Assembly: GCA_002348585.1 (NCBI GenBank)
Contig: DEBO01000088.1
Span: 1-18,855, forward strand
Source of the DNA: Alphaproteobacteria bacterium UBA2954
Lineage (GTDB): Bacteria; Pseudomonadota; Alphaproteobacteria; Puniceispirillales; Puniceispirillaceae
Direction of reading: 5' to 3'
DNA length: 18,855 bases
Positions within the stretch are counted from its first letter, which is position 1. Every line of letters starts with the position of its first letter. The position numbers were made by a program, and so were the translations under genes. A model generated the notes under the pieces. That model was not told the DNA's origin, ran no database searches, and was given only the letters and a program-made list of their open reading frames with translations. Positions 7,394-17,572 of the stretch are shown piece by piece.

Positions 7394-8774
7394 AAGTGCG
7401 GTAACAGGCCTGACGGCCAGCGGCCACAATATCATCAGCCTGAGGCAGAGCCAGTTTTTCAAGATTGGCAGCATATGGCATCGGCACATCCTTGCCTGTC
7501 ACCCGCATCACCGGAGCGTCAAGATAATCAAAGGCCTGTTCCATCATCTGCACAGCCAGCTCTGATCCTATGCCTGCATAGGGAAATCCCTCCTCACAAG
7601 AGATTAAGCGAGAGGTCTTCTTTACCGACTCTACAATCATTTCGGTATCCAAAGGCCGGATGGTGCGCAAATCAATCACTTCAGACTCAATGCCTTCTGC
7701 GGCCAGTTGTTCTGCTGCTTCCAGGGCTTTACCGACCATAATGGAAAAGGCGGTGATGGTGACATCACTGCCAGGGCGAACCACTTTGGCCTTACCGATA
7801 GGCACTACCCAGTCTTCATGTTCAGGCACGTCAAAGCTCTGGCCATACATCACTTCATTTTCAAGGAAAATAACCGGGTTTGGGTCACGGATTGCTGATT
7901 TCAGCAAGCCTTTGGCATCAGCAGCAGACCAGGGAGACACAACCTTCAGCCCCGGACAATGCGCATACCAGCTGGCATAACATTGTGAATGCTGTGCCGC
8001 CACACGACTGGCCGCACCATTTGGGCCACGGAACACAATTGGACAGCCCATCTGTCCACCCGACATATATAATGTTTTCGCTGCAGAATTTATAATCTGG
8101 TCAATGGCTTGCATCGAAAAATTAAATGTCATGAATTCAATCACAGGAAGCAGTTCACCAAAGGCAGCACCTACGCCTAGTCCTGCAAATCCATGTTCCG
8201 TAATCGGTGTATCAATGACGCGTTTGTCCGAGAATTCTTCCAGCAAACCTTGAGAAACTTTATAGGCGCCCTGATACTCGGCAACTTCCTCACCCATGAC
8301 GAAGACACGATCGTCGTTGCGCATTTCCTCTGCCATAGCATCACGCAGAGCTTCTCGTACAGTCTGTGTCTTTGTTGCGCCGTTCCAGTCTGGATCAGGT
8401 GGGAGCGGCAGGACTGAACCAGGAGTGGCATCGGCTTCAACCATAGCCAAATCCGCGGGTAATACCTGCTCAGATGGAGCTAGCGTAGATGACTGTGCCA
8501 CAGCGTCCTCTTCTTCTGGCAGAGCTGTTTCCCCTTCTTCTAATAATCTGGCAATTACAGCGCCAACAGCCACACCTTCGCTTCCCTCGGCTACGGTGAT
8601 TTCACCAACAATACCTTCTTCCACAGCCTCAACTTCCATTGTTGCCTTATCTGTCTCAATTTCAGCAATGACGTCACCTGACCTTACACTATCGCCAGCT
8701 TTGATAAGCCATTTGGATAACCGACCCTCTGTCATAGTGGGCGACAATGCTGGCATCTTAATTTCTACAGCCAT
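7392..8774 (-). CDS. pdhB: Pyruvate dehydrogenase E1 beta subunit with N-terminal lipoyl domain
   Basis: With E1 alpha it forms the thiamine-diphosphate enzyme that decarboxylates pyruvate and acetylates a lipoyl group. The 460 residues divide into a lipoyl domain (1-80, K43 in DKATMEVEA), an acidic Ala/Pro linker (about 81-135) and the E1 beta transketolase-like domain (about 136-460). In the latter, [54 protein letters not shown] and [17 protein letters not shown] match the family closely. The extra lipoyl domain, about 135 residues longer than the usual E1 beta, is a recognised alphaproteobacterial trait. Its first 50 residues resemble those of PdhC, so the two probably share an origin. 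Start is the ATG at 8774, preceded by AAAGGG, 28 bp after pdhA. Confidence 0.97.
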   Translation of the reverse strand: MAVEIKMPALSPTMTEGRLSKWLIKAGDSVRSGDVIAEIETDKATMEVEAVEEGIVGEITVAEGSEGVAVGAVIARLLEEGETALPEEEDAVAQSSTLAPSEQVLPADLAMVEADATPGSVLPLPPDPDWNGATKTQTVREALRDAMAEEMRNDDRVFVMGEEVAEYQGAYKVSQGLLEEFSDKRVIDTPITEHGFAGLGVGAAFGELLPVIEFMTFNFSMQAIDQIINSAAKTLYMSGGQMGCPIVFRGPNGAASRVAAQHSQCYASWYAHCPGLKVVSPWSAADAKGLLKSAIRDPNPVIFLENEVMYGQSFDVPEHEDWVVPIGKAKVVRPGSDVTITAFSIMVGKALEAAEQLAAEGIESEVIDLRTIRPLDTEMIVESVKKTSRLISCEEGFPYAGIGSELAVQMMEQAFDYLDAPVMRVTGKDVPMPYAANLEKLALPQADDIVAAGRQACYRT

Positions 8775-8802
8775 GTTTAATTCCCTTTGAAATCCACTTT
8801 GT

Positions 8803-9825
8803 TCAGGCGATCAGAATATCTGTGAATAGCTCATCTAACTCTGGTTCTGGGCTCGCAAGCGCAAAATCAGCAGCGTCCATAACAACACCTTTCACCTTTT
8901 TATCAATCTGTTTCAGTCCAGCCTCATCAACGCCCTCACGCAGCAGAAGATCACGCAGTTGCTCAATAGGGTCATGCTGCTTTCGCATCGCATCAACCTC
9001 ATCGCGAGTTCTGTATTTGGCCGGATCTGACATAGAATGACCACGGTAACGATAGGTTTTCATTTCCAGTATGTAAGGCCCTTTACCAGACCGACAATAA
9101 TCAAGTGCTTCGCGCGCTGCTGCTCTTACCGCTAAAACATCCATCCCATCGACCTGAAGCCCCGGAATGCCATAAGCTTTTCCACGGTCTGCTAAATCCA
9201 GTCCGGCAGATGCACGAGACACAGACGTGCCCATGCCATATTGATTGTTTTCAATCACAAAAATTATCGGCAGTTTCCACAGTGCAGACATATTAAAGGT
9301 TTCATACACCTGGCCCTGATTGGCTGCTCCATCACCCAAATAGGCCATGTTTACACCGCCATCGCCTTTGTATTTATGCGCAAACGCCAAACCTGCGCCG
9401 ATCGGCACCTGCGCTGCAACAATGCCATGACCACCATAAAAGTTCTTCTCTCGGCTAAACATATGCATTGAGCCACCTTTACCCCGAGAATAGCCATCTT
9501 TTCTGCCAGTCAGTTCGGCCATTACACCCCTGGATTCCATACCACAAGCTAGCATATGACCGTGATCACGATAAGAGGTCACAACAGAGTCCCCTTCTTC
9601 AGCCATAGACTGCATCCCAACAACAACAGCCTCCTGACCGATATACAGGTGACAGAACCCCCCAATATGCCCCATACCATACAGCTGACCGGCCTTTTCC
9701 TCGAACCGGCGGATCAGTATCATCTGTTCATAAAGCTGTTCCAATATTTCACGTGACGGCTTATCATTAATAACCGATTTTGGGGGTCGGCCACGTTTAC
9801 GGACTGTGTACTTTTTATCTGCCAT
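8803..9825 (-). CDS. pdhA: Pyruvate dehydrogenase E1 alpha subunit
   Basis: This subunit binds thiamine diphosphate and Mg2+ for oxidative decarboxylation of pyruvate. In its 340 residues the thiamine diphosphate motif runs from GDG (164-166) to NN (193-194), the family segment [14 protein letters not shown] lies at 39-52, [14 protein letters not shown] follows it, and [13 protein letters not shown] (about 260-272) is the loop phosphorylated in mitochondrial homologues; bacteria normally lack that kinase. The N terminus carries RKRGRPPK at 9-16, which resembles an AT-hook DNA-binding motif and is not part of the catalytic fold. Start is the ATG at 9825, with AGGAGG at 9832-9837, six nt upstream. 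It is the first gene of pdhABC-lpd-lipA and follows ftsB after a 145 bp AT-rich spacer. Confidence 0.97.
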   Translation of the reverse strand: MADKKYTVRKRGRPPKSVINDKPSREILEQLYEQMILIRRFEEKAGQLYGMGHIGGFCHLYIGQEAVVVGMQSMAEEGDSVVTSYRDHGHMLACGMESRGVMAELTGRKDGYSRGKGGSMHMFSREKNFYGGHGIVAAQVPIGAGLAFAHKYKGDGGVNMAYLGDGAANQGQVYETFNMSALWKLPIIFVIENNQYGMGTSVSRASAGLDLADRGKAYGIPGLQVDGMDVLAVRAAAREALDYCRSGKGPYILEMKTYRYRGHSMSDPAKYRTRDEVDAMRKQHDPIEQLRDLLLREGVDEAGLKQIDKKVKGVVMDAADFALASPEPELDELFTDILIA

Positions 9826-9892
9826 CTATCTCCTCCTGCCCAATATGGCGCAAGATTGTTAACTAACTGTAAAGATGAAGGCAAAAGTTACT

Positions 9893-9904
9893 TTATTGCA
9901 ATAA
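9893..9904. repeat. 12-bp perfect palindrome upstream of pdhA, candidate operator
   Basis: TTATTGCAATAA is a perfect inverted repeat about 70 bp upstream of the pdhA ATG. Its TTGCAA core could also act as a -35 hexamer for pdhA, although no good -10 lies 16-18 bp beyond it. TTGCAA-centred operators are known for some metabolic XRE-type regulators; linking this site to one of them is speculation. Confidence 0.4.
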
Positions 9905-9970
9905 TTTTATTTAACTGTTTTTATTGTATATTTTATAATTAAACTTTATATTAGTTAAAAAAATTAGATA
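9901..9970. other. Extremely AT-rich segment in the ftsB-pdhA spacer
   Basis: Only 6 of these 70 bases are G or C, against moderate GC in the flanking genes. It fills the part of the spacer next to the ftsB stop and holds no open frame. Runs such as TTTTTTT (minus strand) and several TATAAA-like hexamers make any promoter call ambiguous. It could act as an UP element, a curved or easily melted region, or a site for AT-binding nucleoid proteins. Confidence 0.7.
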
Positions 9971-10294
9971 TTAAAATTTCAATTTCGTTAAATCAATTGA
10001 AATGATCACATCATTTTTGCTATACATACCCACATTTGAACGTGCAGTTTCAGCCAACATGTCGGCATCTATCGCGCCAGAACGCAATAGCTTGATCCGA
10101 TGTTCCAAAAAATGGTTCTGTTTATTCAGTAAAGCCAGAGTTTCGCTAGCTGCCTGTATTTCCCTGTCAATATCTTCCCGCGCCATAAGGCCGCGTTCAC
10201 CAACAATTGTATGAAACCCAAAAAACACCACTAATGTGCCAGTAAGGACGAGCCCGCCAGCAAAGGCAAAAGAACGCTGGAATGATTGATGCAT
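9971..10294 (-). CDS. ftsB: FtsB/DivIC-family septum formation protein
   Basis: Small bitopic division protein that, with FtsL and FtsQ, is expected to activate septal peptidoglycan synthesis. In 107 residues there is a short cytoplasmic N terminus, one membrane span (about 10-30), a coiled coil (about 38-70) and the C-terminal family segment AETARSNVGMYSKNDVIISI (about 81-100), comparable to the ARE-LG-x-PGE pattern of other family members. Sequence identity in this family is low, so the assignment rests on architecture and on position: a DivIC/FtsB gene between eno and pdhA is a recurring alphaproteobacterial arrangement. The ATG at 10294 has AAGG about 10 nt upstream. A 128 bp spacer separates it from eno. 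I see only weak promoter candidates there, such as TTGACC at 10355-10360 on the minus strand, and no clear terminator. Confidence 0.85.
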   Translation of the reverse strand: MHQSFQRSFAFAGGLVLTGTLVVFFGFHTIVGERGLMAREDIDREIQAASETLALLNKQNHFLEHRIKLLRSGAIDADMLAETARSNVGMYSKNDVIISIDLTKLKF

Positions 10295-10422
10295 GGCACT
10301 TTACCTTGTCAGTTTAGAACAGACAGAAATAAGTGAATCAAAAACAAATCAACGGGTCAAGAAAAAAGCGAATCGCCGGTCTCACTGCAATTTTTAATAT
10401 TTACAGAAGATAAATGAACCAT

Positions 10423-11697
10423 TCAGCGCAAGATGGAACGTCCGGCATACACAGCCCGTTCACCAAGTTCTTCTTCAATCCGCAACAGCTGGTTATACTT
10501 TGCCAACCGATCAGAACGCGACAAAGATCCTGTTTTGATTTGTCCTGCGTTTGTTGCGACCGACAAATCGGCAATAAAGCTGTCTTCAGTTTCCCCCGAC
10601 CGATGCGAAATCACAACGCCAAACCCAGCTTGTTTGGCGTCTGATATAGCCTTCATGGTCTCCGTCAGTGTGCCAATTTGATTTACTTTAATCAAAATGG
10701 CGTTGCCTGCCTTCATCTTAATACCCTTCCCAAGTCGTTCAGAATTAGTCACAAACAGATCATCACCCACAACCTGAACGCCCTGACCAATCCTTTCTGT
10801 GAGGTCAACAAACCCCTGCCAGTCATCTTGACTCAGAGGATCTTCAACCGACACGATCGGAAATTGATCACAAAGGGCTACCCACATATCAACCATTCCA
10901 GCCGTATCAAGTTTTCGCCCCTCTCCTTGCAAATTATAGCTGCTGTCCCGAAAAAACTCAGATGCTGCAGCATCCAGAGCAAGGACTACATCATCACCCA
11001 GATGAAAACCTGCTGCCTCAACAGAGGAGGCAACGACCTCAACAGCTTCAGGAGTCGTGTTAATTGCCGGAGCAAAGCCACCTTCATCCCCGACTGCGAT
11101 AGACAATCTCTTCTTTGACAGTTCAGACTTCAGGGCCTGAAAAATTTCTGCGCCCATACGCAGACCATCACTGAAGCTAGCTGCGCTAACAGGCATAATC
11201 ATAAATTCCTGGACATCAAGGGCATTATCGGCATGTGCCCCCCCATTCAGAATATTCATCATTGGTGTTGGGAGAATATGTGCATGAATGCCACCCAGAT
11301 AACGCCACAAAGGCAAGCCTGACGCCTCGGCAGCAGCCCTGGCAACAGCCAGACTTACTCCCAAAATTGCATTTGCACCAAGCCGTGCTTTATTTTCAGT
11401 ACCGTCAAGGCTGATTAGATCAGCGTCAATCTGCTGCTGTTCTTTTGCATCCGCACCGGACAGTGCATCGAAAATCTCAGTATTCACAGCATGAACAGCA
11501 GACATTACCCCTTTGCCGCCATAGCCTGCCTGTTCGGTATCTCTCTTTTCAATAGCTTCATATGCGCCAGTTGACGCCCCAGAGGGGACAGCCGCACGGC
11601 CAAAACTGCCATCGTCTAGCAAAACATCAACCTCAACCGTGGGATAGCCGCGCGAATCTAAAATCTGACGAGCATGAAGATCACGAATAGTAGACAT
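10423..11697 (-). CDS. eno: Enolase
   Basis: Glycolytic enzyme interconverting 2-phosphoglycerate and phosphoenolpyruvate. The 424 residues are typical. Visible motifs are [17 protein letters not shown] at the N terminus, [11 protein letters not shown] (mobile loop), GDEGGFAP with the catalytic glutamate, the Mg2+ ligand regions [21 protein letters not shown] and [23 protein letters not shown] with the catalytic lysine, and [14 protein letters not shown]. The ATG at 11697 has AAGGA upstream. It lies 34 bp downstream of kdsA, with a small hairpin in that gap. Enolase is often also a component of RNA degradosomes; nothing here tests that. Confidence 0.98.
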   Translation of the reverse strand: MSTIRDLHARQILDSRGYPTVEVDVLLDDGSFGRAAVPSGASTGAYEAIEKRDTEQAGYGGKGVMSAVHAVNTEIFDALSGADAKEQQQIDADLISLDGTENKARLGANAILGVSLAVARAAAEASGLPLWRYLGGIHAHILPTPMMNILNGGAHADNALDVQEFMIMPVSAASFSDGLRMGAEIFQALKSELSKKRLSIAVGDEGGFAPAINTTPEAVEVVASSVEAAGFHLGDDVVLALDAAASEFFRDSSYNLQGEGRKLDTAGMVDMWVALCDQFPIVSVEDPLSQDDWQGFVDLTERIGQGVQVVGDDLFVTNSERLGKGIKMKAGNAILIKVNQIGTLTETMKAISDAKQAGFGVVISHRSGETEDSFIADLSVATNAGQIKTGSLSRSDRLAKYNQLLRIEEELGERAVYAGRSILR

Positions 11698-11711
11698 TAG
11701 GCATTCCTTTC

Positions 11712-11730
11712 TTAGGGCCTATTGGCCTAA
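11712..11730 (-). other. Small hairpin between kdsA and eno
   Basis: On the plus strand TTAGGGCC (11712-11719) and GGCCTAA (11724-11730) are complementary apart from one bulged G, around a TATT loop. In the minus-strand transcript the stem begins just after the kdsA stop and ends a few bases before the eno ribosome binding site. No T-run follows, so it is not an intrinsic terminator. It could mark an RNA processing or stabilising site. Confidence 0.4.
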
Positions 11731-11731
11731 A

Positions 11732-12550
11732 TTAAGTCTTTACAGCTTCAGCAAGACGAGACAATAAAGCTAATAAAGCTGGCATCTGTTCAAGCGGAAC
11801 CATGTTTGGCCCATCAGATGGGGCATGGTCAGGATCCTGATGTGATTCTATAAACAGCCCGTCAACGCCAACAGCTACAGCAGCCCTTGCCAAAACGGCA
11901 ACAAATTCTCGCTGCCCACCTGATGCGCCACCAAGCCCTCCGGGTTGCTGAACTGAATGGGTTGCGTCAAATATTACAGGAAAGCCTGTTGCTCGCATCT
12001 GCGGCAGGCTCCGCATATCACTGACAAGGGTGTTATAGCCAAATGACGAACCGCGTTCTGTCAACAAGACACGCTCATTCCCAGACGATACTAGCTTATC
12101 GGCAACATGCGTCATATCCCAAGGAGCCAAAAACTGACCCTTCTTTACATTAACCACTGCTCCTGTATTTGCAGCAGCCACAAGTAAATCAGTTTGACGA
12201 CATAAAAAAGCTGGTATCTGCAAAATATCAACCGCTTCGGCTGTAACGGCACATTGTTCAGGCAGGTGAACATCTGTCAGCACAGGGCAGCCTAACGCTG
12301 CTTTAACATCAGCCAATATCTGAATGCCTTCATCAAGCCCTATCCCCCGCTGTGCGGATAAAGATGTTCGGTTTGCCTTGTCAAAAGACGATTTATAAAC
12401 AAAATTCATCCCTGCTGAGCGGGCAGCTTTATGCAGCGCTTCTGCATGAAATAAAGCATGGTCCCGACTTTCAATCTGGCAAGGGCCAGAAATCAGCAAT
12501 AAAGGGGTGCCATCTCCTATTTCAAACTCAGGGAGTGTAATCTTCAACAT
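11732..12550 (-). CDS. kdsA: 3-deoxy-8-phosphooctulonate synthase (Kdo-8-phosphate synthase)
   Basis: Condenses phosphoenolpyruvate with arabinose 5-phosphate to Kdo 8-phosphate, the precursor of the LPS inner-core sugar Kdo, so the organism should make LPS. The 272 residues show SGPCQIES at 21-28, [49 protein letters not shown] and [18 protein letters not shown]24 in GPCQIES occupies the position of the metal-binding cysteine of the metal-dependent class (Aquifex type), where the E. coli enzyme has asparagine, so this form is predicted to need a divalent metal. The ATG at 12550 has GGGGAGAA upstream. It lies 48 bp after pyrG; CTP from PyrG is what KdsB later uses to activate Kdo. Confidence 0.96.
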   Translation of the reverse strand: MLKITLPEFEIGDGTPLLLISGPCQIESRDHALFHAEALHKAARSAGMNFVYKSSFDKANRTSLSAQRGIGLDEGIQILADVKAALGCPVLTDVHLPEQCAVTAEAVDILQIPAFLCRQTDLLVAAANTGAVVNVKKGQFLAPWDMTHVADKLVSSGNERVLLTERGSSFGYNTLVSDMRSLPQMRATGFPVIFDATHSVQQPGGLGGASGGQREFVAVLARAAVAVGVDGLFIESHQDPDHAPSDGPNMVPLEQMPALLALLSRLAEAVKT

Positions 12551-12598
12551 TTTTCATTCTCCCCATGCGGACAAGCAAAATCTTGATACATAATTCTG

Positions 12599-14249
<1,651 letters not shown>

Positions 14250-14291
14250 TATTTCCGGCGGTATTGAATATCACAACCTGCATAAAGAACA

Positions 14292-14606
14292 TTATTGACC
14301 AGTTGGCACTTGTGGTGACGATGGAACTGGTAATTCAGAACTTGAGTTGACAACTTCGTCGACAATGGATGTTTGCTTGCTTCCCGCGCCAGCCAGAATA
14401 GCAAGACCAATAGAGGTGGCAAAGAAGCAAGCTGCCAAAACCGCCGTGGTACGTGTAAGCAGATTGGCTGTTGACCGCGCTGTCATAAAGCCACCACTTG
14501 ATGACCCGCCAATACCCAGACCACCCCCTTCATTTCGTTGTAGAAGAACAACTCCAACAAGACCGACAGCAATCAAAATATGAAGGGTTAATAAAATTGT
14601 GGTCAT
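14292..14606 (-). CDS. secG: Protein-export membrane protein SecG
   Basis: Accessory subunit of the SecYEG translocon. The 104 residues show the family plan: a first membrane span (about 3-22), the loop LLQRNEGGGLGIGGSSSGGF with the conserved Gly/Ser run, the segment ARSTANLLTRTTA, a second span (about 53-72), and a Ser/Pro-rich C-terminal tail (about 76-104). I chose the ATG at 14606 with CAGG about 8 nt upstream, since the first span then starts right after the initiator. The frame is open to an ATG at 14642, which would add 12 polar residues. Upstream lies a 118 bp spacer to tpiA with no convincing promoter or terminator. Confidence 0.94.
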   Translation of the reverse strand: MTTILLTLHILIAVGLVGVVLLQRNEGGGLGIGGSSSGGFMTARSTANLLTRTTAVLAACFFATSIGLAILAGAGSKQTSIVDEVVNSSSELPVPSSPQVPTGQ

Positions 14607-14724
14607 AAACTTACCTGCCAAAAAATGGATGAATTTCCGCACTATCCCGGCATTTTCCTAACAAATTGAAAGGCATTGTGCAAAGAAAAAATAAGGGTGT
14701 TTTATCTTAACTCTACTTTGGTCA

Positions 14725-15507
14725 TTAAATCACCTTATCCGCACAACTCACAATGGCTGCAAAACCATCCGCCGATAGTGACGCACCACCCACCAAAGCC
14801 CCACCAACATTTTCCAACCCTAAAATTGAAGTTGCGTTTTCTTTTTTTACCGATCCACCATAAAGAACTGGTGGCATCTGCACAGGTGCCAACTCAGAAA
14901 ATTGTTCACTCAATATGCTATGAATGTGGCTATGCATATCATCTATCTGATAAATTTCAGCTACCAGACCGGTACCAATAGCCCACACAGGCTCATAGGC
15001 AATCGCCAAATGAGGCAGATTTCGAGCCTGCCACTCGGCTGGCTCACGACAAAATGCTGCTAGTCCCGCTAAAAGCTGAGAATGCACATAGTCATTCTGT
15101 CCGCCTGTCTGCCGCTGTTGTTTCTCTTCACCAACACACAAAATTACCTTCAAACCAGCTTTCAGCGAAGCGACTAGCTTCTGCCCAATAAAAGAATCTA
15201 TCTCACCACATAAATTACGCCGCTCAGAGTGCCCCGCCAACACCCATGCTCCCCCAAAGCCTTTGATCATTTCCGCTGAAAGTTCACCTGTGTAGGCGCC
15301 TGACTGCTTAGGAAAACTGTTCTGTGCACCCCATTCAACAGCAGGTGAGGAAAAGTATTGCGCTGCCATCGCAAAATAGCAGGATGGTACAAAACAGATA
15401 ACATCCGATTTTGCCTGCATGATACGCTGTTCAACACAATAGTCATCAAACAGTGAAGCAGCAGCCAAAGGTAGAGGATTCATCTTCCAATTTGCGGCGA
15501 TAATCAT
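14725..15507 (-). CDS. tpiA: Triosephosphate isomerase
   Basis: Interconverts dihydroxyacetone phosphate and glyceraldehyde 3-phosphate. The 260 residues contain ANWKMN with K8, LAGHSERRN with H93, the catalytic E172 in AYEPVWAIGTG (the flexible phosphate-gripping loop), and YGGSVKKENA for phosphate binding. The ATG at 15507 has AAGGA about 9 nt upstream. It is the first gene of the twelve-gene minus-strand run, with a good promoter 55-83 bp upstream and a predicted leader that begins with a hairpin. It is divergent from ppiD. Confidence 0.97.
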   Translation of the reverse strand: MIIAANWKMNPLPLAAASLFDDYCVEQRIMQAKSDVICFVPSCYFAMAAQYFSSPAVEWGAQNSFPKQSGAYTGELSAEMIKGFGGAWVLAGHSERRNLCGEIDSFIGQKLVASLKAGLKVILCVGEEKQQRQTGGQNDYVHSQLLAGLAAFCREPAEWQARNLPHLAIAYEPVWAIGTGLVAEIYQIDDMHSHIHSILSEQFSELAPVQMPPVLYGGSVKKENATSILGLENVGGALVGGASLSADGFAAIVSCADKVI

Positions 15508-15541
15508 ACAAAATCATCCTTATACTTATGATTTAAGCATT

Positions 15542-15553
15542 GCGGTTTCCCGC
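15542..15553 (-). other. GNRA-type hairpin at the predicted 5' end of tpiA mRNA
   Basis: In the minus-strand transcript GCGG-GAAA-CCGC forms a 4-bp GC-only stem closed by a GAAA tetraloop, a very stable fold. It lies only 2-3 nt from the transcription start predicted from the promoter at 15562-15590. Stems at the extreme 5' end are known to slow mRNA decay, as in the ompA leader. That role here is inference. Confidence 0.5.
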
Positions 15554-15561
15554 CTCTATTC

Positions 15562-15590
15562 TTTATAGTGTGGAGGATTTCAAATCGCAA
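15562..15590 (-). promoter_or_regulatory. Candidate sigma-70 promoter for tpiA
   Basis: On the minus strand TTGCGA (15585-15590, four of six matches) is followed after 17 bp by TATAAA (15562-15567, five of six matches). Predicted start is about 15555, giving a leader of about 48 nt before the tpiA ATG. For the opposite strand, ppiD, I see no equally good promoter in 15508-15664; TTGTTT at 15593-15598 followed by TAATGA at 15616-15621 is weak. Confidence 0.55.
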
Positions 15591-15664
15591 AATTGTTTCG
15601 CCCTGCATTAACATCTAATGATGACCTTAGTTAATGTTTGGTCAAATCCAACAAGGACAAGCTC

Positions 15665-17536
15665 ATGTTACGGTCAATGAGAGAAGGCGCCAAATCGCCA
15701 ATTATGAAAATCTTTCTAATTTTTCTTGCCGCTGGATTCGCTCTTTGGGGAATCGGGGATATGTCTGGCGGTTTCTTGTCATCAGGAAACAAAGCGATTG
15801 TGGCAGGCGAGCATTCCGTTTCTGCAACTGAAGCTGCGACTGAATTTGAGCGCACTCGAATAACTGCTGGTGCAGGCTTATCAACTGGCGAAGCACTTCA
15901 AGCTGGCTTACTAAATGAGGTTATGGGAACTTTGGCTCGTCAGACGCTGTATCTGGCAGAAGCCAACGAATTAGGCGTTACATCCACAAGAGAAATGCAA
16001 AAAAACGCGATCAGCCGTGAGCCTGCGTTCCGCGATGATAACGGCCAGTTTTCTGATTTCAGGTTCAGGCAAACTCTTGCACAGGCTGGGCTGAATGAAC
16101 CAGATTTTTTGACGCGGCTGTCAAAGTCATTAGTACAGGATCAGATAGAGAGCAGTCTCATAACTGCCGGCGCCTTCCCCACCGCTCTTACAGATCAGCT
16201 ATCGGCTTTTCGCCTTGAAGAACGCACAGCAACGTTAAAAGAAATTGCGATTGCTGATCAGCTTATCACAGCACCTTCAGATGCCGACCTCTCTTCTTAT
16301 TTCGACAAGGAGAAGGAAAATTATGACGCTCCTGCCCTGCGCAGTTTTGATGTTGTTTTTCTCTCCCCTAACCAGCTTGAAAAAAGAATTTCTTTATCTG
16401 ATGACGAACTGCGGGCCGCATTCGATATGCGAAAGGATGAATTTGTTACGCCAGAACGCCGCGATCTTCGGCAAATGGTTTTTGACACAGAACAGGATGC
16501 ATCTGCTGCCCTGGCGGACCTTGCCGCGGGCAAATCATTCGACGACGTTGCGAAGGACAGGCTGCAATGGACAACGAGCGATACCAATTTAGGAAGTGTG
16601 ACGAGAGTTGACTTAACGGACGAGCTAGCCGACTTGGTTTTCTCAGCAGCCATCAATTCTCCTACCGGCCCTATTAAAACAGCGTTTGGGTTTCACCTCG
16701 TGCTGGTTGACCAGATAGTGCCGGGCAGTGAGGCCAGTTTTGATGAGGTTAGAGAACAAATCGCCTCAACTATCATAGCTGAACAAGCCATCGATTTGGT
16801 TTATGATTATGCCAATCAGCTCGAAGATAGCTTGGGCGCAGGAGCCACTCTCTCTGAAGCTGCCGCTAATCTGAATTTAGATGTGGGTCAAATTGCAAAC
16901 ATCGACAGAAACGGCCGTGACATAGATGGCAATCAAGTCACCAATTCGTTCGGAGATTTAGCAACAGACAGCTTGTTTCTACAGCGAGCATGGGAGCTGG
17001 AGCTGGAAGCGATCAGCACAGTAGTTGAGACAGTTGATGATAGTTTTTTTGCGGTCCAGCCAGTTTCTGAAGCGGACAGCCGAAACCGGTCACTTGATGA
17101 GATTAAGGACCGCCTGAAAGCTGATTGGACTAGAGAACAGGCATTAACAGCAGCGCAGGCAGAAGCTAAAGTGGTGATCGCGGATGCTGACAAATATTTT
17201 ATCAACCAACCAGCAAGTTTACCCTTTCAGCGTTCTGGAAGTGGTCTTGATCACGCTGCTGCCGGCCTGATTGCTCAGGTAGCTTTCTCTCAAGGTGTTG
17301 GACAGGCCCAACTGGTTGAAACAGGTGAGAGCATTATCGTTGTTCGCACAGACACTGTCACACCCGCTCCAAAGGAGAAGCGGTCAGTTATGAGCGAAGC
17401 CATGCAAGCCGGGCTCAACCGCCTTGTAAAAGCAGATATCGCTTCTGCTTTTGCTCTGTCATTATCAGAAACATATCAGCTTGAATTAAACCCTTTACTT
17501 GTTCAGCAGGTTCTAGTCGGCCAAGCGGGCCAATAA
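15665..17536 (+). CDS. ppiD: PpiD-like peptidylprolyl isomerase / periplasmic folding factor
   Basis: Membrane-anchored periplasmic chaperone of the SurA/PpiD group that helps proteins leaving the Sec channel. The 623 residues give a short basic cytoplasmic start, one membrane anchor (about 14-32), an N-terminal SurA-like helical domain (about 40-200), and a parvulin-type domain (about 267-352) ending in PIKTAFGFHLVLVD. This is followed by a helical continuation and a less conserved C-terminal region (about 450-623). The parvulin motif is weak, fitting the known lack of strong isomerase activity in PpiD proteins. I chose the ATG at 15665, where AAGGA lies about 7 nt upstream; TTG at 15638 and ATG at 15677 are alternatives. 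It is divergent from tpiA and 36 bp ahead of trpE, an order also seen in other alphaproteobacteria. Confidence 0.9.
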   Translation: MLRSMREGAKSPIMKIFLIFLAAGFALWGIGDMSGGFLSSGNKAIVAGEHSVSATEAATEFERTRITAGAGLSTGEALQAGLLNEVMGTLARQTLYLAEANELGVTSTREMQKNAISREPAFRDDNGQFSDFRFRQTLAQAGLNEPDFLTRLSKSLVQDQIESSLITAGAFPTALTDQLSAFRLEERTATLKEIAIADQLITAPSDADLSSYFDKEKENYDAPALRSFDVVFLSPNQLEKRISLSDDELRAAFDMRKDEFVTPERRDLRQMVFDTEQDASAALADLAAGKSFDDVAKDRLQWTTSDTNLGSVTRVDLTDELADLVFSAAINSPTGPIKTAFGFHLVLVDQIVPGSEASFDEVREQIASTIIAEQAIDLVYDYANQLEDSLGAGATLSEAAANLNLDVGQIANIDRNGRDIDGNQVTNSFGDLATDSLFLQRAWELELEAISTVVETVDDSFFAVQPVSEADSRNRSLDEIKDRLKADWTREQALTAAQAEAKVVIADADKYFINQPASLPFQRSGSGLDHAAAGLIAQVAFSQGVGQAQLVETGESIIVVRTDTVTPAPKEKRSVMSEAMQAGLNRLVKADIASAFALSLSETYQLELNPLLVQQVLVGQAGQ

Positions 17537-17572
17537 GCCAGCCAATAGACCGAACTAAGATTAATTAAACAG

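Noticed and set aside
7382..7489. N-terminal extension of PdhC by 36 residues
   Set aside because: It lies inside pdhB, and the lipoyl domain begins exactly at the ATG at 7381 behind a strong AAGGAGG.
10360..10422. Intrinsic terminator after eno (GCGATTCGC followed by a T-run on the minus strand)
   Set aside because: The stem is only about three base pairs with a tiny loop, too weak for a credible terminator.
14607..14642. Twelve extra residues on SecG
   Set aside because: The ATG at 14606 has a ribosome binding site and puts the first membrane span at the usual place; the extension adds nothing typical of SecG.
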